DNA from: Mammaliicoccus lentus
GTDB taxonomy: Bacteria; Bacillota; Bacilli; Staphylococcales; Staphylococcaceae
Reading direction: 5' to 3'
NCBI RefSeq assembly: GCF_002902755.1
Contig: NZ_PPRS01000007.1
Coordinates: 97,474 to 161,473 of the forward strand
DNA length: 64,000 bases
Shown here: piece by piece, positions 32,095-43,996 of the stretch
Position numbering within the stretch: position 1 is the first letter of the stretch
Layout: each line of letters opens with the position of its first letter
Translations under genes and position numbers: made by a program
The notes under the pieces: generated by a model
What the model saw: the letters and a program-made list of their open reading frames with translations, nothing else
What the model was told of the DNA's origin: nothing
The model's database searches: none

Positions 32095-32140
32095 GAAATA
32101 ACACCTCGAATAGATTATATCATTTTTACAATTAAAGACC

Positions 32141-32176
32141 CCGAAAAACGGATTATAATCCAATTTTCCGGGGATA
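32141..32176 (-). terminator. Terminator after hemL
   Basis: Imperfect 10-bp GC-based stem (CCCCGGAAAA opposite TTTTTCGGGG) right after the hemL stop, followed by TCTTTAATT on the minus strand. Confidence 0.7.
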
Positions 32177-32184
32177 TATTAAAC

Positions 32185-33471
32185 TTATTTTACAATTCTT
32201 GATAGAGCATTATCAAAGGCTTGGATTGTTTTTTCAATATCTTCTTTCGTATGTGAAGTAGATAAGAATGTACCTTCAAATTGTGAAGGTGGTAAAAATA
32301 CACCTTCTTTAGCCATTTCTCTATACATATTACTAAATAATTCTAGATCAGATTTATTAGCTTCGTCAAAATTCGTAACTGGGCCTTCGTTTAAGAAGTA
32401 ACCAATCATTGATCCAGCACGATTAACAGTTATTGGTACATTGTATTTACTGAATACATTTTTCAAACCTTCTTCTAATAAATCTCCCAATTCATTAAAG
32501 TATTCATAACTTTCTTCAGTCAATTGAGTTAATGTAGCATAACCACTCGTCATAGCAAGTGGATTACCAGATAATGTGCCCGCTTGATATACTGTACCTA
32601 CTGGTGCTATTTGTTCCATAATGTCTCTTCTACCACCAAAGGCACCAACTGGTAAACCGCCACCAATCACTTTTCCAAGACAAGTTAAATCTGGTGTTAC
32701 ACCGAAATAGCCTTGTGCACAATTATAACCAACTCTAAATCCAGTCATTACTTCATCAAAAATTAATAAAGTATCATTTGATGTAGTTATTTCACGAAGT
32801 CCTTCTAAAAATCCGTCAACAGGTGGTACAACACCCATATTACCTGCAACTGGTTCTACTATTACAGCTGCAATATCATCACCATAATGTTCGAAAGCTA
32901 CCTTAACTGATTCAATATCGTTATAAGGTACTGTAATTGTATTTTTAGCTGTACCTTCTGGAACACCTGGAGAATCTGGTAGACCTAGAGTGGCAACACC
33001 AGAACCTGCTTTAATAAGCAATGAATCACTGTGTCCATGGTAACAACCTTCAAATTTCAATATTTTATTTTTTCCTGTAAAACCTCTAGCTAAACGCAAT
33101 GCTGCTAGCGTAGCTTCAGTACCTGAAGAAACCATTCTCACCATTTCTATAGATGGTACACGATCAATAACTAATTGAGCCATTTTATTTTCAAGAATCG
33201 TTGACGCACCAAAAGAAGTCCCTTTGTCCACCGCTTCATGTAATGAATTTCTCACTTTATCATCAGCATGACCAAGGATTAATGGTCCCCAACTTAATAC
33301 ATAATCTATATACTCATTACCATCAATATCATAAATCTTTGAACCTTTACCATATTCCATGAATATTGGATCAGTGTCTACTGATTTAAATGCACGAACT
33401 GGACTGTTAACACCACCAGGCATTAAATTTACGGCTTCGTTGTAAGCTTGTATTGATTTTTCATAACTCAT
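32185..33471 (-). CDS. hemL: Glutamate-1-semialdehyde 2,1-aminomutase
   Basis: 428 residues from the ATG at 33471 (GGAG 9 bases upstream); the frame opens inside hemB at 33489. This PLP enzyme converts glutamate-1-semialdehyde to 5-aminolevulinate. [16 protein letters not shown] at the N-terminus, [16 protein letters not shown] near residue 120, [11 protein letters not shown] near residue 240 and the PLP lysine in [16 protein letters not shown] near residue 267. Last gene of the hemAXCDBL operon. Confidence 0.96.
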   Translation of the reverse strand: MSYEKSIQAYNEAVNLMPGGVNSPVRAFKSVDTDPIFMEYGKGSKIYDIDGNEYIDYVLSWGPLILGHADDKVRNSLHEAVDKGTSFGASTILENKMAQLVIDRVPSIEMVRMVSSGTEATLAALRLARGFTGKNKILKFEGCYHGHSDSLLIKAGSGVATLGLPDSPGVPEGTAKNTITVPYNDIESVKVAFEHYGDDIAAVIVEPVAGNMGVVPPVDGFLEGLREITTSNDTLLIFDEVMTGFRVGYNCAQGYFGVTPDLTCLGKVIGGGLPVGAFGGRRDIMEQIAPVGTVYQAGTLSGNPLAMTSGYATLTQLTEESYEYFNELGDLLEEGLKNVFSKYNVPITVNRAGSMIGYFLNEGPVTNFDEANKSDLELFSNMYREMAKEGVFLPPSQFEGTFLSTSHTKEDIEKTIQAFDNALSRIVK

Positions 33472-33472
33472 A

Positions 33473-34456
33473 TTAGTATTCTCCTTCATCTAGATATTTA
33501 CAAATGTCTTTTGCAAAGTAAGTAATAATCATATCTGCACCTGCACGTTTCATAGAAATCATTTGTTCCATAACAATTTTTTCTTCATCTATCCAACCAT
33601 TTAACGCTGCTGCTTTAGTCATGCTATATTCTCCGCTTACATTATAAGCAACTACAGGTACATCAGTATTATTACGTACATCACGAATAATATCTAAATA
33701 ACTTAAAGCCGGTTTAACAATCATCATGTCACAACCTTCTTTTAAGTCACTTTCTAATTCTCTAAAAGCCTCTAATCTATTACTTGGATCCATTTGATAA
33801 GTCTTACGATCTCCGAATGAAGGCGCACCATCTGCTGCTTCTCTAAATGGACCATAGAAACTTGATGCATATTTTATACCGTAACTCATAATAGGTATGT
33901 TTTTGAATCCTGCTTCATCTAAACCTTGTCTAATCTCCGTTACAAAGCCATCCATCATATTACTTGGTGCAATAATGTCTGCTCCTGCTTTTGCTTGTGA
34001 TACAGCTGTCTTAACGAGTAATTTTAATGATTCATCGTTATCTACATCATGAGTCGTTTCATCTATAACACCACAGTGACCGTGGTCAGTATATTCACAT
34101 AAACACGTATCTGCTACAACTAATAAATCAGGGAATTTACTTTTTGCTAAACGAGTGGCTTTCTGTATGATGCCGTCATCTACAAAAGCACCAGTACCAC
34201 ATGCGTCTTTTTCATTTGGAATACCGAAGAACATAACACCTCTTACACCTAGGTCATAAGCTTCTTTAAGTTCTTCTTCTAATAAGTTTAAGCTTAATTG
34301 ATATATACCTGGCATAGACGTTATTTCATTTTTAATGTTATCTTCTTCTATTACAAAAATAGGATAAATTAAATCTGCTTTATGAACATAAGTTTCTTTT
34401 ACAAGATTTCTCATTGATTGTGAAGATCTTAATCTTCTATGTCTATCAAATTTCAT
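33473..34456 (-). CDS. hemB: Delta-aminolevulinic acid dehydratase (porphobilinogen synthase)
   Basis: 327 residues. It condenses two aminolevulinates to porphobilinogen. The zinc-binding cysteines are in [16 protein letters not shown] (near residue 120), the two active-site lysines in [15 protein letters not shown] (near 200) and [11 protein letters not shown] (near 250). The Cys-rich site indicates the zinc-dependent type. The ATG overlaps the hemD stop by one base. Confidence 0.96.
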   Translation of the reverse strand: MKFDRHRRLRSSQSMRNLVKETYVHKADLIYPIFVIEEDNIKNEITSMPGIYQLSLNLLEEELKEAYDLGVRGVMFFGIPNEKDACGTGAFVDDGIIQKATRLAKSKFPDLLVVADTCLCEYTDHGHCGVIDETTHDVDNDESLKLLVKTAVSQAKAGADIIAPSNMMDGFVTEIRQGLDEAGFKNIPIMSYGIKYASSFYGPFREAADGAPSFGDRKTYQMDPSNRLEAFRELESDLKEGCDMMIVKPALSYLDIIRDVRNNTDVPVVAYNVSGEYSMTKAAALNGWIDEEKIVMEQMISMKRAGADMIITYFAKDICKYLDEGEY

Positions 34457-35133
34457 TACTCTACCTCTTCCAATATTTTATTTAACATATCATTCAGTGT
34501 TGCACGTGGAGCAACTCTACATTCTTGATGGTATGTTTTTAATTTTTCTTCTGTTATTTCACCAATCGCATACACTTCAATATTATCAATCTTATTATAC
34601 TTTTCAAAATAACTCGACACAGCAGATGAACTAGAAAATGTCACATGCGTTACTTCGTTATTTTCAATAAGTTCATGAACTTTATCTACATTTTCATAAT
34701 TCGTTTTTGGTTCGTAAATATGAAGTCGTTGAACTTCATTGTCCCATTCTCTCAAATGGTCTGTTAATTTATTTCTTGCTAGTCTACTACAAGGGATTAA
34801 TATTGATTGTTTATGCAATCGATTCTCTAAAGAATCCGATAAACCTTCTTGTGTAAATGTACTTGGCATAACTTCAATCGGTATTGAATAATCTTCAGCG
34901 AGTGCTTTAGTTTTTGTACCAATTGCTGCTATATGCTTTACATTTATTAAATTTAAATATGGCTGAAATAATTTAATGGCGTTTACAGACGTAAAAATAA
35001 GCCAATCATAGTATGGTTTTATACAAGATTCGTCAACTTCGATTGGAACAATATCTATAAAAGGATAATGTTTCAGTTCTATATCTTCGCGTTGAACAGT
35101 TCTTGTACTTGTAACCACTACAATTGGCTTCAT
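34456..35133 (-). CDS. hemD: Uroporphyrinogen-III synthase
   Basis: 225 residues; as usual for HemD, sequence conservation is low. It closes hydroxymethylbilane to uroporphyrinogen III with inversion of ring D. Recognisable: VVTSTRTVQ at the N-terminus, [14 protein letters not shown] near residue 45, [12 protein letters not shown] near 68, and [16 protein letters not shown] near 155, and its place between hemC and hemB. Confidence 0.9.
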   Translation of the reverse strand: MKPIVVVTSTRTVQREDIELKHYPFIDIVPIEVDESCIKPYYDWLIFTSVNAIKLFQPYLNLINVKHIAAIGTKTKALAEDYSIPIEVMPSTFTQEGLSDSLENRLHKQSILIPCSRLARNKLTDHLREWDNEVQRLHIYEPKTNYENVDKVHELIENNEVTHVTFSSSSAVSSYFEKYNKIDNIEVYAIGEITEEKLKTYHQECRVAPRATLNDMLNKILEEVE

Positions 35134-35148
35134 TTTAACGACTCCTTA

Positions 35149-36075
35149 TTACGCTTCTTCTTCATTTAGCTTTCTAATAATCTCATAAACACCTTGGGCT
35201 TTTAACTCGTCAGATACTTCTTTACCTATTTCTACTGGATCAGTTCCAACTTTAGTAGATTCATATCTTTCTTTACCATCTGGTGACATTATTAAACCTG
35301 TGAATGTAATTTCGTTGCCTTCTTTAGTTGCATAACCAGCAATAGGCACTTTACAACTACCATCCATTTCACTTAAGAAAGTTCTTTCACTTGTAACACA
35401 TGTTTTAACTTCTTCATCATGAACAGCATTTAATATATCTAGTAATTCTTTATCATCACTTCTACATTCAATGCCGAGCGCGCCTTGACCGATTGCTGGC
35501 ATCATCGTATCTTCACGTAAGTACTCTGTAACTATATCGTCACCCCAGCCCATACGTTTTAATCCAGCTGCTGCTAATATAATTGCATCAAAATCTTCAG
35601 TACGTAACTTTTCTAAACGTGTATCAATATTACCTCTTATCCATTTAATTTCTAGATGTGGGTATTTCGCTAAAATTTGAGCGCCTCTTCGTAATGAGCT
35701 TGTCCCAACAATACTGCCTGGTTTTAAATCAGATAGTTTGACGTGATTGTTAGCTACATATGCATCAAAAGGTATTTCACGTGGTGGTATGCAACCTAAT
35801 GTAAGACCATCAGGTAACACACTTGGCACATCTTTCAATGAATGAATAGCAAAATCAATTTCACGGTCGAATAAAGCTTGTTGAATTTCTTTAACGAACA
35901 AACCTTTTCCACCTACTTTAGATAATTGAACATCAATTATTTTATCGCCTTTAGTGACAATTTCTTTAATTTCAATATCTAAATCTGGAAATTTTTCTTT
36001 CAATTTATCAATAAATTGCCGACTTTGTGTCATCGCTAATTTACTTCTTCTTGAGCCAACAATAATTTTACGCAT
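35149..36075 (-). CDS. hemC: Porphobilinogen deaminase (hydroxymethylbilane synthase)
   Basis: 308 residues from the ATG at 36075, which has GGAGG 6 bases upstream; two earlier in-frame ATGs lie before this site. It links four porphobilinogens. [14 protein letters not shown] at the start, [14 protein letters not shown] near residue 80 and the dipyrromethane-cofactor cysteine in [13 protein letters not shown] near residue 240. Next to hemX and hemD in the haem operon. Confidence 0.96.
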   Translation of the reverse strand: MRKIIVGSRRSKLAMTQSRQFIDKLKEKFPDLDIEIKEIVTKGDKIIDVQLSKVGGKGLFVKEIQQALFDREIDFAIHSLKDVPSVLPDGLTLGCIPPREIPFDAYVANNHVKLSDLKPGSIVGTSSLRRGAQILAKYPHLEIKWIRGNIDTRLEKLRTEDFDAIILAAAGLKRMGWGDDIVTEYLREDTMMPAIGQGALGIECRSDDKELLDILNAVHDEEVKTCVTSERTFLSEMDGSCKVPIAGYATKEGNEITFTGLIMSPDGKERYESTKVGTDPVEIGKEVSDELKAQGVYEIIRKLNEEEA

Positions 36076-36093
36076 ATTTTCCTCCATGATCAT

Positions 36094-36927
36094 TTAGTTA
36101 AACCATTGATGAAATCCTGAAAATTTCGAAACCACCAAATAATTTATCATACAAACTAAGAATATCATAATATTAGCAACTACTAATGTCTTAGTTTTAA
36201 CAGTTTTTCTTACTCGTAGGAATAAATATATACCATATAGCAATAAGACAATTAATGATCCAATTACTTTTAAGTCCAACCAAATCTCACTACCAATAAT
36301 GATTAGACCCCATTGTATTCCTAATATTAAACTTATTAACAAGACTAAGAAGCCTACTAAAGAAAATCTAAATACATTTTGCTCTAGCTGTTCAATGCTT
36401 CCCATTCTAAAAAACTTTTGGTTAAATGTCTTTTCTTTTAAATTTTTTCTTTGTAATAAGTATAAAATTGCATGTGATGTACTCAATGCAAAGATAACAT
36501 AACTCAAAATCGCTAATGAAATATGAATGAGTAATAATTCATTCATCATGTTTGCGGCAGTATTTTCGGCATCATATTGTTCAGGTCTGAAAGTATGAAT
36601 TGTTAAAAATACAAAACCAATTAAATTAATTATAAATACTGTTAAGTCAGTTGATTTAAAATAGTTTAAAACTAACGAAACTGTAATAATCATCCAGGTG
36701 TAAAAATAAAAACCTTCAAATAGGGTTAATATCGGAAATTGTTTAGTCGTAATGATATACATGCATAAAAAGATTGTTTGAAATATCCAAACAATCCCTA
36801 ATGCATAGTAACCAAGTTTTCGTACTTTATTATTCTTTTGAATAAAATCATAAAAGTAACACCCTAAACATATCATATAGATGATTAAAACAACCTCATG
36901 CAAACGTACTGCAATTATATCTTGCAT
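36094..36927 (-). CDS. hemX: HemX, cytochrome c assembly-like membrane protein
   Basis: 277 residues with eight predicted membrane helices and the CcsA/ResC-type core (LLIHISLAILSYVIFALSTSHAILYLLQ near residue 135). In Bacillales HemX is encoded after hemA and limits the amount of HemA (glutamyl-tRNA reductase); whether it binds haem in this organism is not visible. Lies 20 bases after hemA and 18 before hemC. Confidence 0.88.
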   Translation of the reverse strand: MQDIIAVRLHEVVLIIYMICLGCYFYDFIQKNNKVRKLGYYALGIVWIFQTIFLCMYIITTKQFPILTLFEGFYFYTWMIITVSLVLNYFKSTDLTVFIINLIGFVFLTIHTFRPEQYDAENTAANMMNELLLIHISLAILSYVIFALSTSHAILYLLQRKNLKEKTFNQKFFRMGSIEQLEQNVFRFSLVGFLVLLISLILGIQWGLIIIGSEIWLDLKVIGSLIVLLLYGIYLFLRVRKTVKTKTLVVANIMIFLVCMINYLVVSKFSGFHQWFN

Positions 36928-36947
36928 AGCATCACCATTTAATTAAA

Positions 36948-38297
36948 TTAAGATTCAACTGTATTAGGCGTCAATTGAACTTGTTTAGATTCTTTCTTTG
37001 TTTCTGTTTTATTTTCATTTATTCTCTCAACTTCATTTGTAATGTTGAAGATTTCTTGGAATAATTCTAATTTTTCATCAGATTTTTTATCTGTTGATAA
37101 TTCTTTAGCTTGTGTAATAGGATCTTTAAGTAACTGATTGACGATGCTCTTCATATGTTTAGAGATTACTTTACGTTCTCTTTCAGTCATGTCAGGTAAT
37201 TTTCTCTCAATACTTGTCATTGTATCTTGTTGTATGTGAGAAGCTTTGTCTCTCAAAGCAGTTATTACTGGTACAACACCTAACATATTAACCCACTCTT
37301 CATGCTTATCAATTTCTTTAGCAATTAATAGTTCAATTTCACGCGCAGCTTTCTCACGTTCTGCTAAGTTTGCATCTACTAGACCATTTAAGTCGTCTAC
37401 ATCATAATTAAACATTAATTCTAAATCGTTAACTTCTGGATCAATGTCACGTGGAACAGCAATGTCGATAAGAACTAAAGGTTTATGCCTTCTAAATCTT
37501 TCAACATCTCTCATCATATCTTTTGTTAATACATATTGCTCAGCACTTGTTGAACTAATTACAATATCAGCTTCCATTAAAGAACATTGCAATTCGTTTA
37601 TGCTTTTTGCTACACCTTTATATTGCATAGCTAAAGCCTCAGCTTTTGCAACAGTACGGTTTAAAACAGTTATATCTGTCACGCCACTACCGTTCAAATT
37701 CGCAACAGCTAATTCTGCCATCTCACCGGCACCTATGATTAACGCTTTTTTATTATCTAATCTGCCTAATACTTTTTTAGATAGTTCTACTGCAGCATAA
37801 GAAACTGAAACAGCATTAGATGCGATATCTGTTTCACTGTGAGCACGTTTAGCTAATGTAACTGCTTGTTTAAATAAACGATTAAACATCGTTCCAGTAG
37901 TTACTTCTGTTTGTGCAGTTTGGAAAGCGTCTTTCATTTGTCCTAAAATTTGAGTTTCACCTAATACCATAGAATCTAACCCAGATGTCACTCTGAATAG
38001 ATGTTCTATTGCATCATTCTCAGTTAGAACATTTGTGTGCGTCTTAATTGTATCTAATGATTGATTAAACCAGTCAGCTAAAAATGATTGTATATAGTAT
38101 CTGCCTGTGTGTATTTGATCTACTACGGCATATACTTCTGTCCTATTACATGTTGATAAGATTACACATTCTAATATAGATTTTTTGTTACTAAGAGTTA
38201 CAAGCGCGTTTTCAATTTCTTGATCATTAAACGCTAATTTCTCGCGCATCGCAACGTCTGCAGTTTTATAGTTTACACTTACTACAACTACATGCAC
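36948..38297 (-). CDS. hemA: Glutamyl-tRNA reductase
   Basis: 449 residues from a GTG at 38297 (GGGGGCG 6-9 bases upstream); this gives (M)[20 protein letters not shown], in line with staphylococcal HemA, while an ATG five codons earlier overlaps the G-rich site. It reduces glutamyl-tRNA to glutamate-1-semialdehyde, the first step of haem synthesis. Catalytic Cys in [13 protein letters not shown] near residue 48; NADPH fold [14 protein letters not shown] near 185; C-terminal dimerisation helices. Haem feedback and HemX are known to control it in staphylococci. Confidence 0.93.
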   Translation of the reverse strand: MHVVVVSVNYKTADVAMREKLAFNDQEIENALVTLSNKKSILECVILSTCNRTEVYAVVDQIHTGRYYIQSFLADWFNQSLDTIKTHTNVLTENDAIEHLFRVTSGLDSMVLGETQILGQMKDAFQTAQTEVTTGTMFNRLFKQAVTLAKRAHSETDIASNAVSVSYAAVELSKKVLGRLDNKKALIIGAGEMAELAVANLNGSGVTDITVLNRTVAKAEALAMQYKGVAKSINELQCSLMEADIVISSTSAEQYVLTKDMMRDVERFRRHKPLVLIDIAVPRDIDPEVNDLELMFNYDVDDLNGLVDANLAEREKAAREIELLIAKEIDKHEEWVNMLGVVPVITALRDKASHIQQDTMTSIERKLPDMTERERKVISKHMKSIVNQLLKDPITQAKELSTDKKSDEKLELFQEIFNITNEVERINENKTETKKESKQVQLTPNTVES

Positions 38298-38371
38298 TTC
38301 TAACGCCCCCATTAATTTATGTCCAATGTCTTAATTATAACATTTCTAATCTAGGAATGTGAGGAATTTGT

Positions 38372-38959
38372 TTAAATAAATTGTGACAATAATGCCCAAA
38401 TATTGTCCGTCTTGTCTTTATTTAATGAAGAATAACTAATTAATACGTCCTCAGATTCTATTTCCAGTGTTTCTCGAATAATTTTGAGATGTTTTTGAAC
38501 TTTACCTTTTGGTATTTTGTCTTCCTTAGTAGCAACTATAATCGTAGGTATTTCAAAATGCTTTAAGTAATCGTACATCAATATATCATCTTGTGTAGGT
38601 TTGTGGCGTATATCTATAAGTTGTATTACACATTTAAGTTCTTTTCTCGTTGTTAAGTACTGTTCAATCATCTTGCCGAATTGTTCTCTTTGTTTTTTAC
38701 TTACTTTAGCATAACCATATCCAGGCACATCTACAAATATTAATTGTTCATCAATGTTAAAAAAGTTTAAAGTTTGTGTTTTACCTGGTTTAGATGAAGT
38801 TCTCGCTACTTTTTTTCTAGAAATAAGTGTGTTAATAAATGTTGATTTACCTACATTTGATCTTCCACTTAATGCTATTTCAGGTAAGCCCGTTTCCGGA
38901 TATTGCTTAGACTCTACTGCACTAATTATAATGTCTACATTATTTGGATTTATTTTCAT
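38372..38959 (-). CDS. engB: Ribosome biogenesis GTPase EngB (YsxC/YihA)
   Basis: 195 residues, standard. G1 [12 protein letters not shown] near residue 33, G3 [11 protein letters not shown] near 78, G4 [10 protein letters not shown] near 143 and G5 SYSS. It acts in 50S assembly and is essential in staphylococci. Between hemA and clpX, the conserved Bacillales position. RBS AGGAGA precedes the ATG. Confidence 0.96.
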   Translation of the reverse strand: MKINPNNVDIIISAVESKQYPETGLPEIALSGRSNVGKSTFINTLISRKKVARTSSKPGKTQTLNFFNIDEQLIFVDVPGYGYAKVSKKQREQFGKMIEQYLTTRKELKCVIQLIDIRHKPTQDDILMYDYLKHFEIPTIIVATKEDKIPKGKVQKHLKIIRETLEIESEDVLISYSSLNKDKTDNIWALLSQFI

Positions 38960-39087
38960 TGTAATCTCCTACATCATTCGTTTCTTTTATTATAGCTTAA
39001 ATCATTAAATAATTAAACATAGCAATGTAGTGAAACAACAAGCTCTTATTTTTAAAAAGTCTTTGTAATGTCAACACTGCTAAAGAA

Positions 39088-39120
39088 AGAGTCCGAGACA
39101 ATTATCATGTCCCGGACTCT
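39088..39120 (-). terminator. Terminator after clpX
   Basis: 13-bp stem with one mismatch (AGAGTCCGAGACA at 39088-39100 with 39108-39120), followed by TTCTTTA on the minus strand. The GAGTCC/GGACTC stem recurs after rplT. Confidence 0.75.
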
Positions 39121-39132
39121 AGATTTTATAAT

Positions 39133-40395
39133 TTAAGCTGATGTTTTTTCATCGTTTAATAAGTTACCTTCGCTATCATATAAGCTTGGGTTCTTATGAT
39201 CTCTAATTGTCTCTTCAGTTATAACCACTTTCGTTACATCATCGCTTGATGGAATATCAAACATGATATCAATTAGAGCTTCTTCAATGATTGAACGAAG
39301 ACCACGAGCACCAGTCTTGCGCTCTATAGCTAATTCACTGATAGCACCTAAAGCCTCATCAGAGAATTCAAGTTCTACATCGTCTAGCTCTAACATTTTA
39401 GTATATTGTTTAACTAAAGCATTTTTCGGTTTAGTTAAGATATTTTTAAGAGCTTCAACATCTAACGTATCTAAGTTAGCTACAATTGGAATACGACCAA
39501 TAAATTCAGGAATTAAACCATATGACTGTAAGTCTTCAGGTCTAATTTGTGAAAGTAATGATTCTTCATCGCTGATTTCTTCTCCAGCACTACTAAAACC
39601 AATTACCTTTTCACCTAAACGACGTTTAATAACTTCATCGATACCATCAAAGGCACCACCAAGAATAAATAAGATATTTGTTGTATCAATTTGGATAAAT
39701 TCTTGGTTAGGATGTTTTCTTCCTCCTTGAGGTGGTACGCTTGCTGTTGTACCTTCAAGAATTTTAAGAAGTGCTTGTTGAACACCTTCACCTGATACAT
39801 CACGAGTTATTGAAGTATTTTCAGATTTACGTGCAATTTTGTCGATTTCATCCACATAGATGATTCCTTTTTCAGCACTTTCAACATCAAAGTCTGCAGC
39901 TTGAATTAATCTTAATAATATATTTTCAACGTCTTCACCAACGTAACCTGCTTCAGTTAAACTTGTAGCATCTGCAATTGCAAATGGAACATTTAATGAT
40001 TTAGCTAATGTCTGAGCTAGTAATGTTTTACCACTACCAGTTGGACCTATTAGTGCAATATTACTTTTTTGTAATTCAATACCATCTTCACTTTCTGAAG
40101 GTTGTTGAACACGTTTGTAATGGTTATAAACAGCTACTGCTAATGATTTTTTAGCGCTTTCTTGACCAATTACATAGTCATTTAATTGCTCTAATATTTC
40201 TTTAGGTGTAGGAACTTCAGTAAATTGTTCTGGTTCTTGTGATTTTAACTCTTCTTCTACTATTTCTGAACAAAGTTCTATACATTCATTACAAATGTAA
40301 ACACCACTACCAGCTACAAGTTTCTTAACTTGATCTTGTTCTTTACCACAGAAAGAACATTTTAAGTTTTCTTCACCATCGTTAAATTTAAACAT
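39133..40395 (-). CDS. clpX: ATP-dependent Clp protease ATP-binding subunit ClpX
   Basis: 420 residues. Zinc-binding domain CSFCGKEQ...[10 protein letters not shown] (residues 13-40), Walker [13 protein letters not shown] near residue 117, Walker [12 protein letters not shown] near 183, the ClpP-docking IGF loop in [11 protein letters not shown] near 268, and sensor 2 [12 protein letters not shown] near 365. It unfolds tagged substrates for ClpP. Downstream of tig. Confidence 0.97.
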   Translation of the reverse strand: MFKFNDGEENLKCSFCGKEQDQVKKLVAGSGVYICNECIELCSEIVEEELKSQEPEQFTEVPTPKEILEQLNDYVIGQESAKKSLAVAVYNHYKRVQQPSESEDGIELQKSNIALIGPTGSGKTLLAQTLAKSLNVPFAIADATSLTEAGYVGEDVENILLRLIQAADFDVESAEKGIIYVDEIDKIARKSENTSITRDVSGEGVQQALLKILEGTTASVPPQGGRKHPNQEFIQIDTTNILFILGGAFDGIDEVIKRRLGEKVIGFSSAGEEISDEESLLSQIRPEDLQSYGLIPEFIGRIPIVANLDTLDVEALKNILTKPKNALVKQYTKMLELDDVELEFSDEALGAISELAIERKTGARGLRSIIEEALIDIMFDIPSSDDVTKVVITEETIRDHKNPSLYDSEGNLLNDEKTSA

Positions 40396-40469
40396 TTTTA
40401 CACCCCTATTCTTCTTCTAGACTATACTAAAAGTACTTTATTATTTCAAATTAAACGGGTTAAAAAAGA

Positions 40470-40496
40470 ATAGTAGCAGAAATATTCTGCTACTAT
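40470..40496 (-). terminator. Terminator between tig and clpX
   Basis: Perfect 12-bp stem (40470-40481 with 40485-40496) and a T6 tract on the minus strand; clpX probably has its own promoter in the 75 bases beyond it. Confidence 0.85.
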
Positions 40497-40521
40497 GATC
40501 TATTTTAATACCGAATAACGA

Positions 40522-41802
40522 TTATGCTTCTTTAGATTCATTAACTAATAAGTCGATAACTTTTTGGATTTTTAGGTCATTAACTAAGATATCATTATTA
40601 CCTAAAGTAGATTTAATATCTTCTACAGATAATCCGAATTGTTCACTCATTTTTGTTAACTCAGCTTCAACATCTTCGTCTGAAATTTCAATGTTCTCAG
40701 CATCCGCAATAGCTCTTAAAGTTAAATTAGTTTTAACACGTTTTTCAGCGTCTTCTTTCATTTGAGCTTTAAGTTCTTCTTCTGATTGTCCTGAGAATTG
40801 ATAATATAAATCAAGGTTTAATCCTTGTTGAGAAATACGTTGTTCAAACTCTTGCATCATACGATCTAATTCAGTGTTAATCATAGCTTCTGGAATATCT
40901 ACAGTAGCATTATCAGAAGCTTTTGTAATTGCTTCTTCTTTTTCAGTAGCGTCAGCTTGGTTAACTTTAGCTTCTTCTAAGTCTTTACGTAATTTTTCTT
41001 TATATTCATCAACTGTTTTTACAGATTCATCAAGTTCTTGAGCTAATTCATCATCTAATTCAGGAACTTCTTTACCTTTAACTTCGTTGATTTCTGTTTT
41101 GAAAGTAGCTTCTTTACCAGCTAATTCTTCAGCGTGGTATTCTTCAGGGAATGTGACAACAACATCTTTGCTATCATTAGCTTTAAGACCGATAAGTTGT
41201 TCTTCAAATCCTGGAATAAATGAACCTGAACCAATTTCAAGATCATAACCTTCAGCTTGTCCACCTTCAAAAGCTTCTCCATCAACATAGCCATCAAAGT
41301 TAATGTTAGCTACATCACCTTCAGCAATTTCACCATCTTTAACTGTTAATTCAGCTTGACGACTTACCGCATCATTTAAAGCTTCTTCGAATTCTTCGTC
41401 AGTTACTTCACGGTCTTGCTTTTCAATAGCTAAACCTTTGTATTCACCTAATTCTACTTCAGGTTCTACAGTTACAGTTGCTTCAAAGATAAGTTCTTTA
41501 CCTTTTTCCATTTGTGTAACATCGATTTCTGGACGATCAACAGGGTTGATTTCTGCTTCCTCTACTGCATTACCATATGCTTCAGGTAAAATAAAATCTA
41601 AAGCATCTTGGTATAATGATTCAACACCAAATCTTTGTTCAAATAATGGTCTTGGCATTTTACCTTTACGGAAACCAGGCACATTAATTTGTTTAACAAC
41701 TTTTTTGAATGCTTTGTCTAATCCTTTATCTACTTCTTCTTTTGGAACCGTAACAGTTAATAAACCTTGGTTGCCTTCTTTCTTTTCCCATGTTGCTGTC
41801 AT
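40522..41802 (-). CDS. tig: Trigger factor
   Basis: 426 residues. Ribosome-bound chaperone and peptidyl-prolyl isomerase. The N-terminal ribosome-binding motif is seen as [19 protein letters not shown] near residue 42; the FKBP-type domain runs about 150-245 ([21 protein letters not shown]); the C-terminal chaperone arms follow. GGAGG lies 9 bases before the ATG. Confidence 0.97.
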   Translation of the reverse strand: MTATWEKKEGNQGLLTVTVPKEEVDKGLDKAFKKVVKQINVPGFRKGKMPRPLFEQRFGVESLYQDALDFILPEAYGNAVEEAEINPVDRPEIDVTQMEKGKELIFEATVTVEPEVELGEYKGLAIEKQDREVTDEEFEEALNDAVSRQAELTVKDGEIAEGDVANINFDGYVDGEAFEGGQAEGYDLEIGSGSFIPGFEEQLIGLKANDSKDVVVTFPEEYHAEELAGKEATFKTEINEVKGKEVPELDDELAQELDESVKTVDEYKEKLRKDLEEAKVNQADATEKEEAITKASDNATVDIPEAMINTELDRMMQEFEQRISQQGLNLDLYYQFSGQSEEELKAQMKEDAEKRVKTNLTLRAIADAENIEISDEDVEAELTKMSEQFGLSVEDIKSTLGNNDILVNDLKIQKVIDLLVNESKEA

Positions 41803-41894
41803 GAATAAAAACCTCCGTGATTATCCTAATTTATTAATTTTCAACTCTTTAATTATAACATAGCTTTTCAATGTTTCAACTATAGTGTTTATAT

Positions 41895-42824
41895 TCATTC
41901 AAATTTCTGAATAACGCCAATAAATTGTTCCCAATCATCTTGGCTCACACTTTCATAGTTAGCGTCTATATTAAGGCGTTCTGATAAAAGTTTCAAGTAA
42001 CATGCTATTAAAACTTCATTTTTAATAGATTTAAATTCGATTGGATAAAGTAAAATGGCATGTTGATTTAATATAGAGTTACTTAATTCTATAGACGCTG
42101 GGCTATCTATTTCAAGTTGTTCAATAATTTTAGGTATAATATTTATTTTAAAATCTGTTCTTTCAATGCCACTAAGTTCTGTAGGAACAATAGCTATATT
42201 TGTATCTATTTTATTAAATTTAACTTCAGCTGACCATTCTCCCAAACGTAAATACTCTAATATTAAGCTTTGAACATTTGGATGTAACGGTTCATTCTCA
42301 ATAATTTGAGCTAATGTTAAATTGAAAATACCTAGATGGTTATCTATTAAATCTATTAATAATTGCACTTGTTCCTCAAAGTTTGTATCTTTAAAAGTCT
42401 TTAAAATTTCTGAAGCTTTAAGTTTCCTTTGTTCTAGCTTATCTTTTGCTAAATCTTGCATTGGTATTAAAGTCATTCTTGTTGCATGGTCAATAGCTTC
42501 ATCTTTAATTTGATTTATGATTTCCACTACAGTTTGATACTGTTCTAATTGAAATAGGCTTTCTACAAAATATATTACAACTTGTTCATATTGTTCGTGA
42601 CCTTGGTTTAATAATATACTTGCTTCTTCTCTTAATTCTAGATAATGACCGCAAGACTTTAAAACTTCACATTTCATCAACGATAATTGTTCATCCATTT
42701 CAAAATGTTGTTCGTATGTTTCGAATGATTCATATGCTTTATCATATTCACCATCTTGCATTGAAGTTTTAATATTTGTAATTAATTGATTCTTTAATTT
42801 AGGAAATGGAATGATATCAGACAA
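41895..42824 (-). CDS. Conserved TPR-like protein of unknown function
   Basis: 309 residues from a TTG at 42824, 9 bases after AGAGG; an in-frame GTG two codons earlier is too close to that site. The sequence is largely helical with TPR-like units (EYDKAYESFETYEQHFEMDEQLSLMK, LELREEASILLNQGHEQYEQ). Staphylococci carry a homologue between tig and rplT. No catalytic motif. It starts at the Nudix gene stop, so the two are translated together. Confidence 0.75.
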   Translation of the reverse strand: MSDIIPFPKLKNQLITNIKTSMQDGEYDKAYESFETYEQHFEMDEQLSLMKCEVLKSCGHYLELREEASILLNQGHEQYEQVVIYFVESLFQLEQYQTVVEIINQIKDEAIDHATRMTLIPMQDLAKDKLEQRKLKASEILKTFKDTNFEEQVQLLIDLIDNHLGIFNLTLAQIIENEPLHPNVQSLILEYLRLGEWSAEVKFNKIDTNIAIVPTELSGIERTDFKINIIPKIIEQLEIDSPASIELSNSILNQHAILLYPIEFKSIKNEVLIACYLKLLSERLNIDANYESVSQDDWEQFIGVIQKFE

Positions 42825-42826
42825 GG

Positions 42827-43450
42827 TCACTCACCTCTTCTATATAAGCCGTCTATAATCAAGCTACTCCATGTTTCATAATTTTTATTATTCGCTAAAT
42901 CTGATTGTTTAACCCAATTAATTTTCAAGGTATCAGTTTCTTTAGCTTCAACACTTGATTCATTTACTTTTAATTTGAAAACTAATCCGATGTGTACTTT
43001 ACCAACTTCGTTTTGGTCGTCATTAATAAAGCCGATTAGTTCCATATTTTTAACATTTTCTTTATCAAGCCCTACTTCTTCTTCTAATTCTCTTTCTGCA
43101 TTATCTCGAATCACTTCTTCTACATTTGTAGCATTTGGAACATCATTCATATGACCGCCTACACCAATAGAACTTAAGCCATGAAGTCTACCTTCTCCTC
43201 CACCTGTTAGTCGTTCATATACAAGTATTTCATCATTTTCATTTTCTAAAATACAATATGAAATAAGTTGTTTATATGAAGGATCTTCTTCCATGTCCCC
43301 ACGTCTTTTAACTTCGTATTCATTAATTGTTTCATAAATGTATTTCGTTTCTTCATCTTGAATAGATTTAAAGCCATCAAATTGATAAGCTTCATCTTTA
43401 AAAATTGTCTTTCTAGGGACAACTGTAATCATTTCATCAAATTTAGACAT
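42827..43450 (-). CDS. Nudix hydrolase-family protein
   Basis: 207 residues. The Nudix box is seen near residues 94-118, GVGGHMNDV ... AERELEEEVGL (core REx2EE as RELEEEVGL). The N-terminal extension (MSKFDEMITVVPRKTIF) and the phosphoesterase-like lineage are shared with staphylococcal homologues at this locus. Substrate unknown; Nudix enzymes hydrolyse nucleoside diphosphates linked to other groups. AAGGAG lies 7 bases before the ATG. Co-directional with the TPR-like gene. Confidence 0.85.
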   Translation of the reverse strand: MSKFDEMITVVPRKTIFKDEAYQFDGFKSIQDEETKYIYETINEYEVKRRGDMEEDPSYKQLISYCILENENDEILVYERLTGGGEGRLHGLSSIGVGGHMNDVPNATNVEEVIRDNAERELEEEVGLDKENVKNMELIGFINDDQNEVGKVHIGLVFKLKVNESSVEAKETDTLKINWVKQSDLANNKNYETWSSLIIDGLYRRGE

Positions 43451-43549
43451 AGTATTCTCCTTATAAGTTGTTCTTCTTTATTTTATCAAAGCGTATATAA
43501 GGCGTAAAGAAGATACCTTTATATTAAATTTAATCTTCTTTATAAAAAA

Positions 43550-43583
43550 AGAGTCCAGGACATGGTAAATGCCCCCGGACTCT
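43550..43583 (-). terminator. Terminator after rplT
   Basis: Stem AGAGTCC (43550-43556) with GGACTCT (43577-43583), extended by imperfect pairs, and T7 on the minus strand. It closes infC-rpmI-rplT. Confidence 0.75.
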
Positions 43584-43594
43584 ATATATATTTA

Positions 43595-43954
43595 TTATTT
43601 TGCTAAAGCATCTTTAGCTTTAGTAGCTAATTCAGCAAAAGCTTTTTCGTCTGAAATAGCGATTTCAGATAACATTTTACGGTTAACTTCGATACCAGCT
43701 AATTTAAGACCATTCATTAAACGGCTGTAACTGATGTCGTTTTGACGAGCCGCAGCGTTGATACGAGCAATCCATAATTTACGGAATTCACGTTTTTTCT
43801 GACGACGGTCACGGTAAGCATAGTTACCTGATTTCATAACTTGTTGCTTAGCAACTTTGTATAATGTATGTTTTGATCCAAAGTAACCTTTAGATAATTT
43901 TAAGACTTTTTTACGACGAGCTCTCGTCACTGTTCCACCTTTAACACGTGGCAT
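43595..43954 (-). CDS. rplT: 50S ribosomal protein L20
   Basis: 119 residues. [22 protein letters not shown] at the start and [20 protein letters not shown] near the end are diagnostic. L20 helps early 50S assembly and, in Bacillales, binds the infC leader to repress the operon. Third gene of infC-rpmI-rplT. Confidence 0.97.
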   Translation of the reverse strand: MPRVKGGTVTRARRKKVLKLSKGYFGSKHTLYKVAKQQVMKSGNYAYRDRRQKKREFRKLWIARINAAARQNDISYSRLMNGLKLAGIEVNRKMLSEIAISDEKAFAELATKAKDALAK

Positions 43955-43996
43955 GATAATTCCTCCTTGAACTGGACCATTAGTCCAATAAATTTA

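Noticed and set aside
39263..39730. 155-codon plus-strand frame inside clpX
   Set aside because: Fully contained in a well-conserved gene on the other strand, with no promoter or ribosome site.
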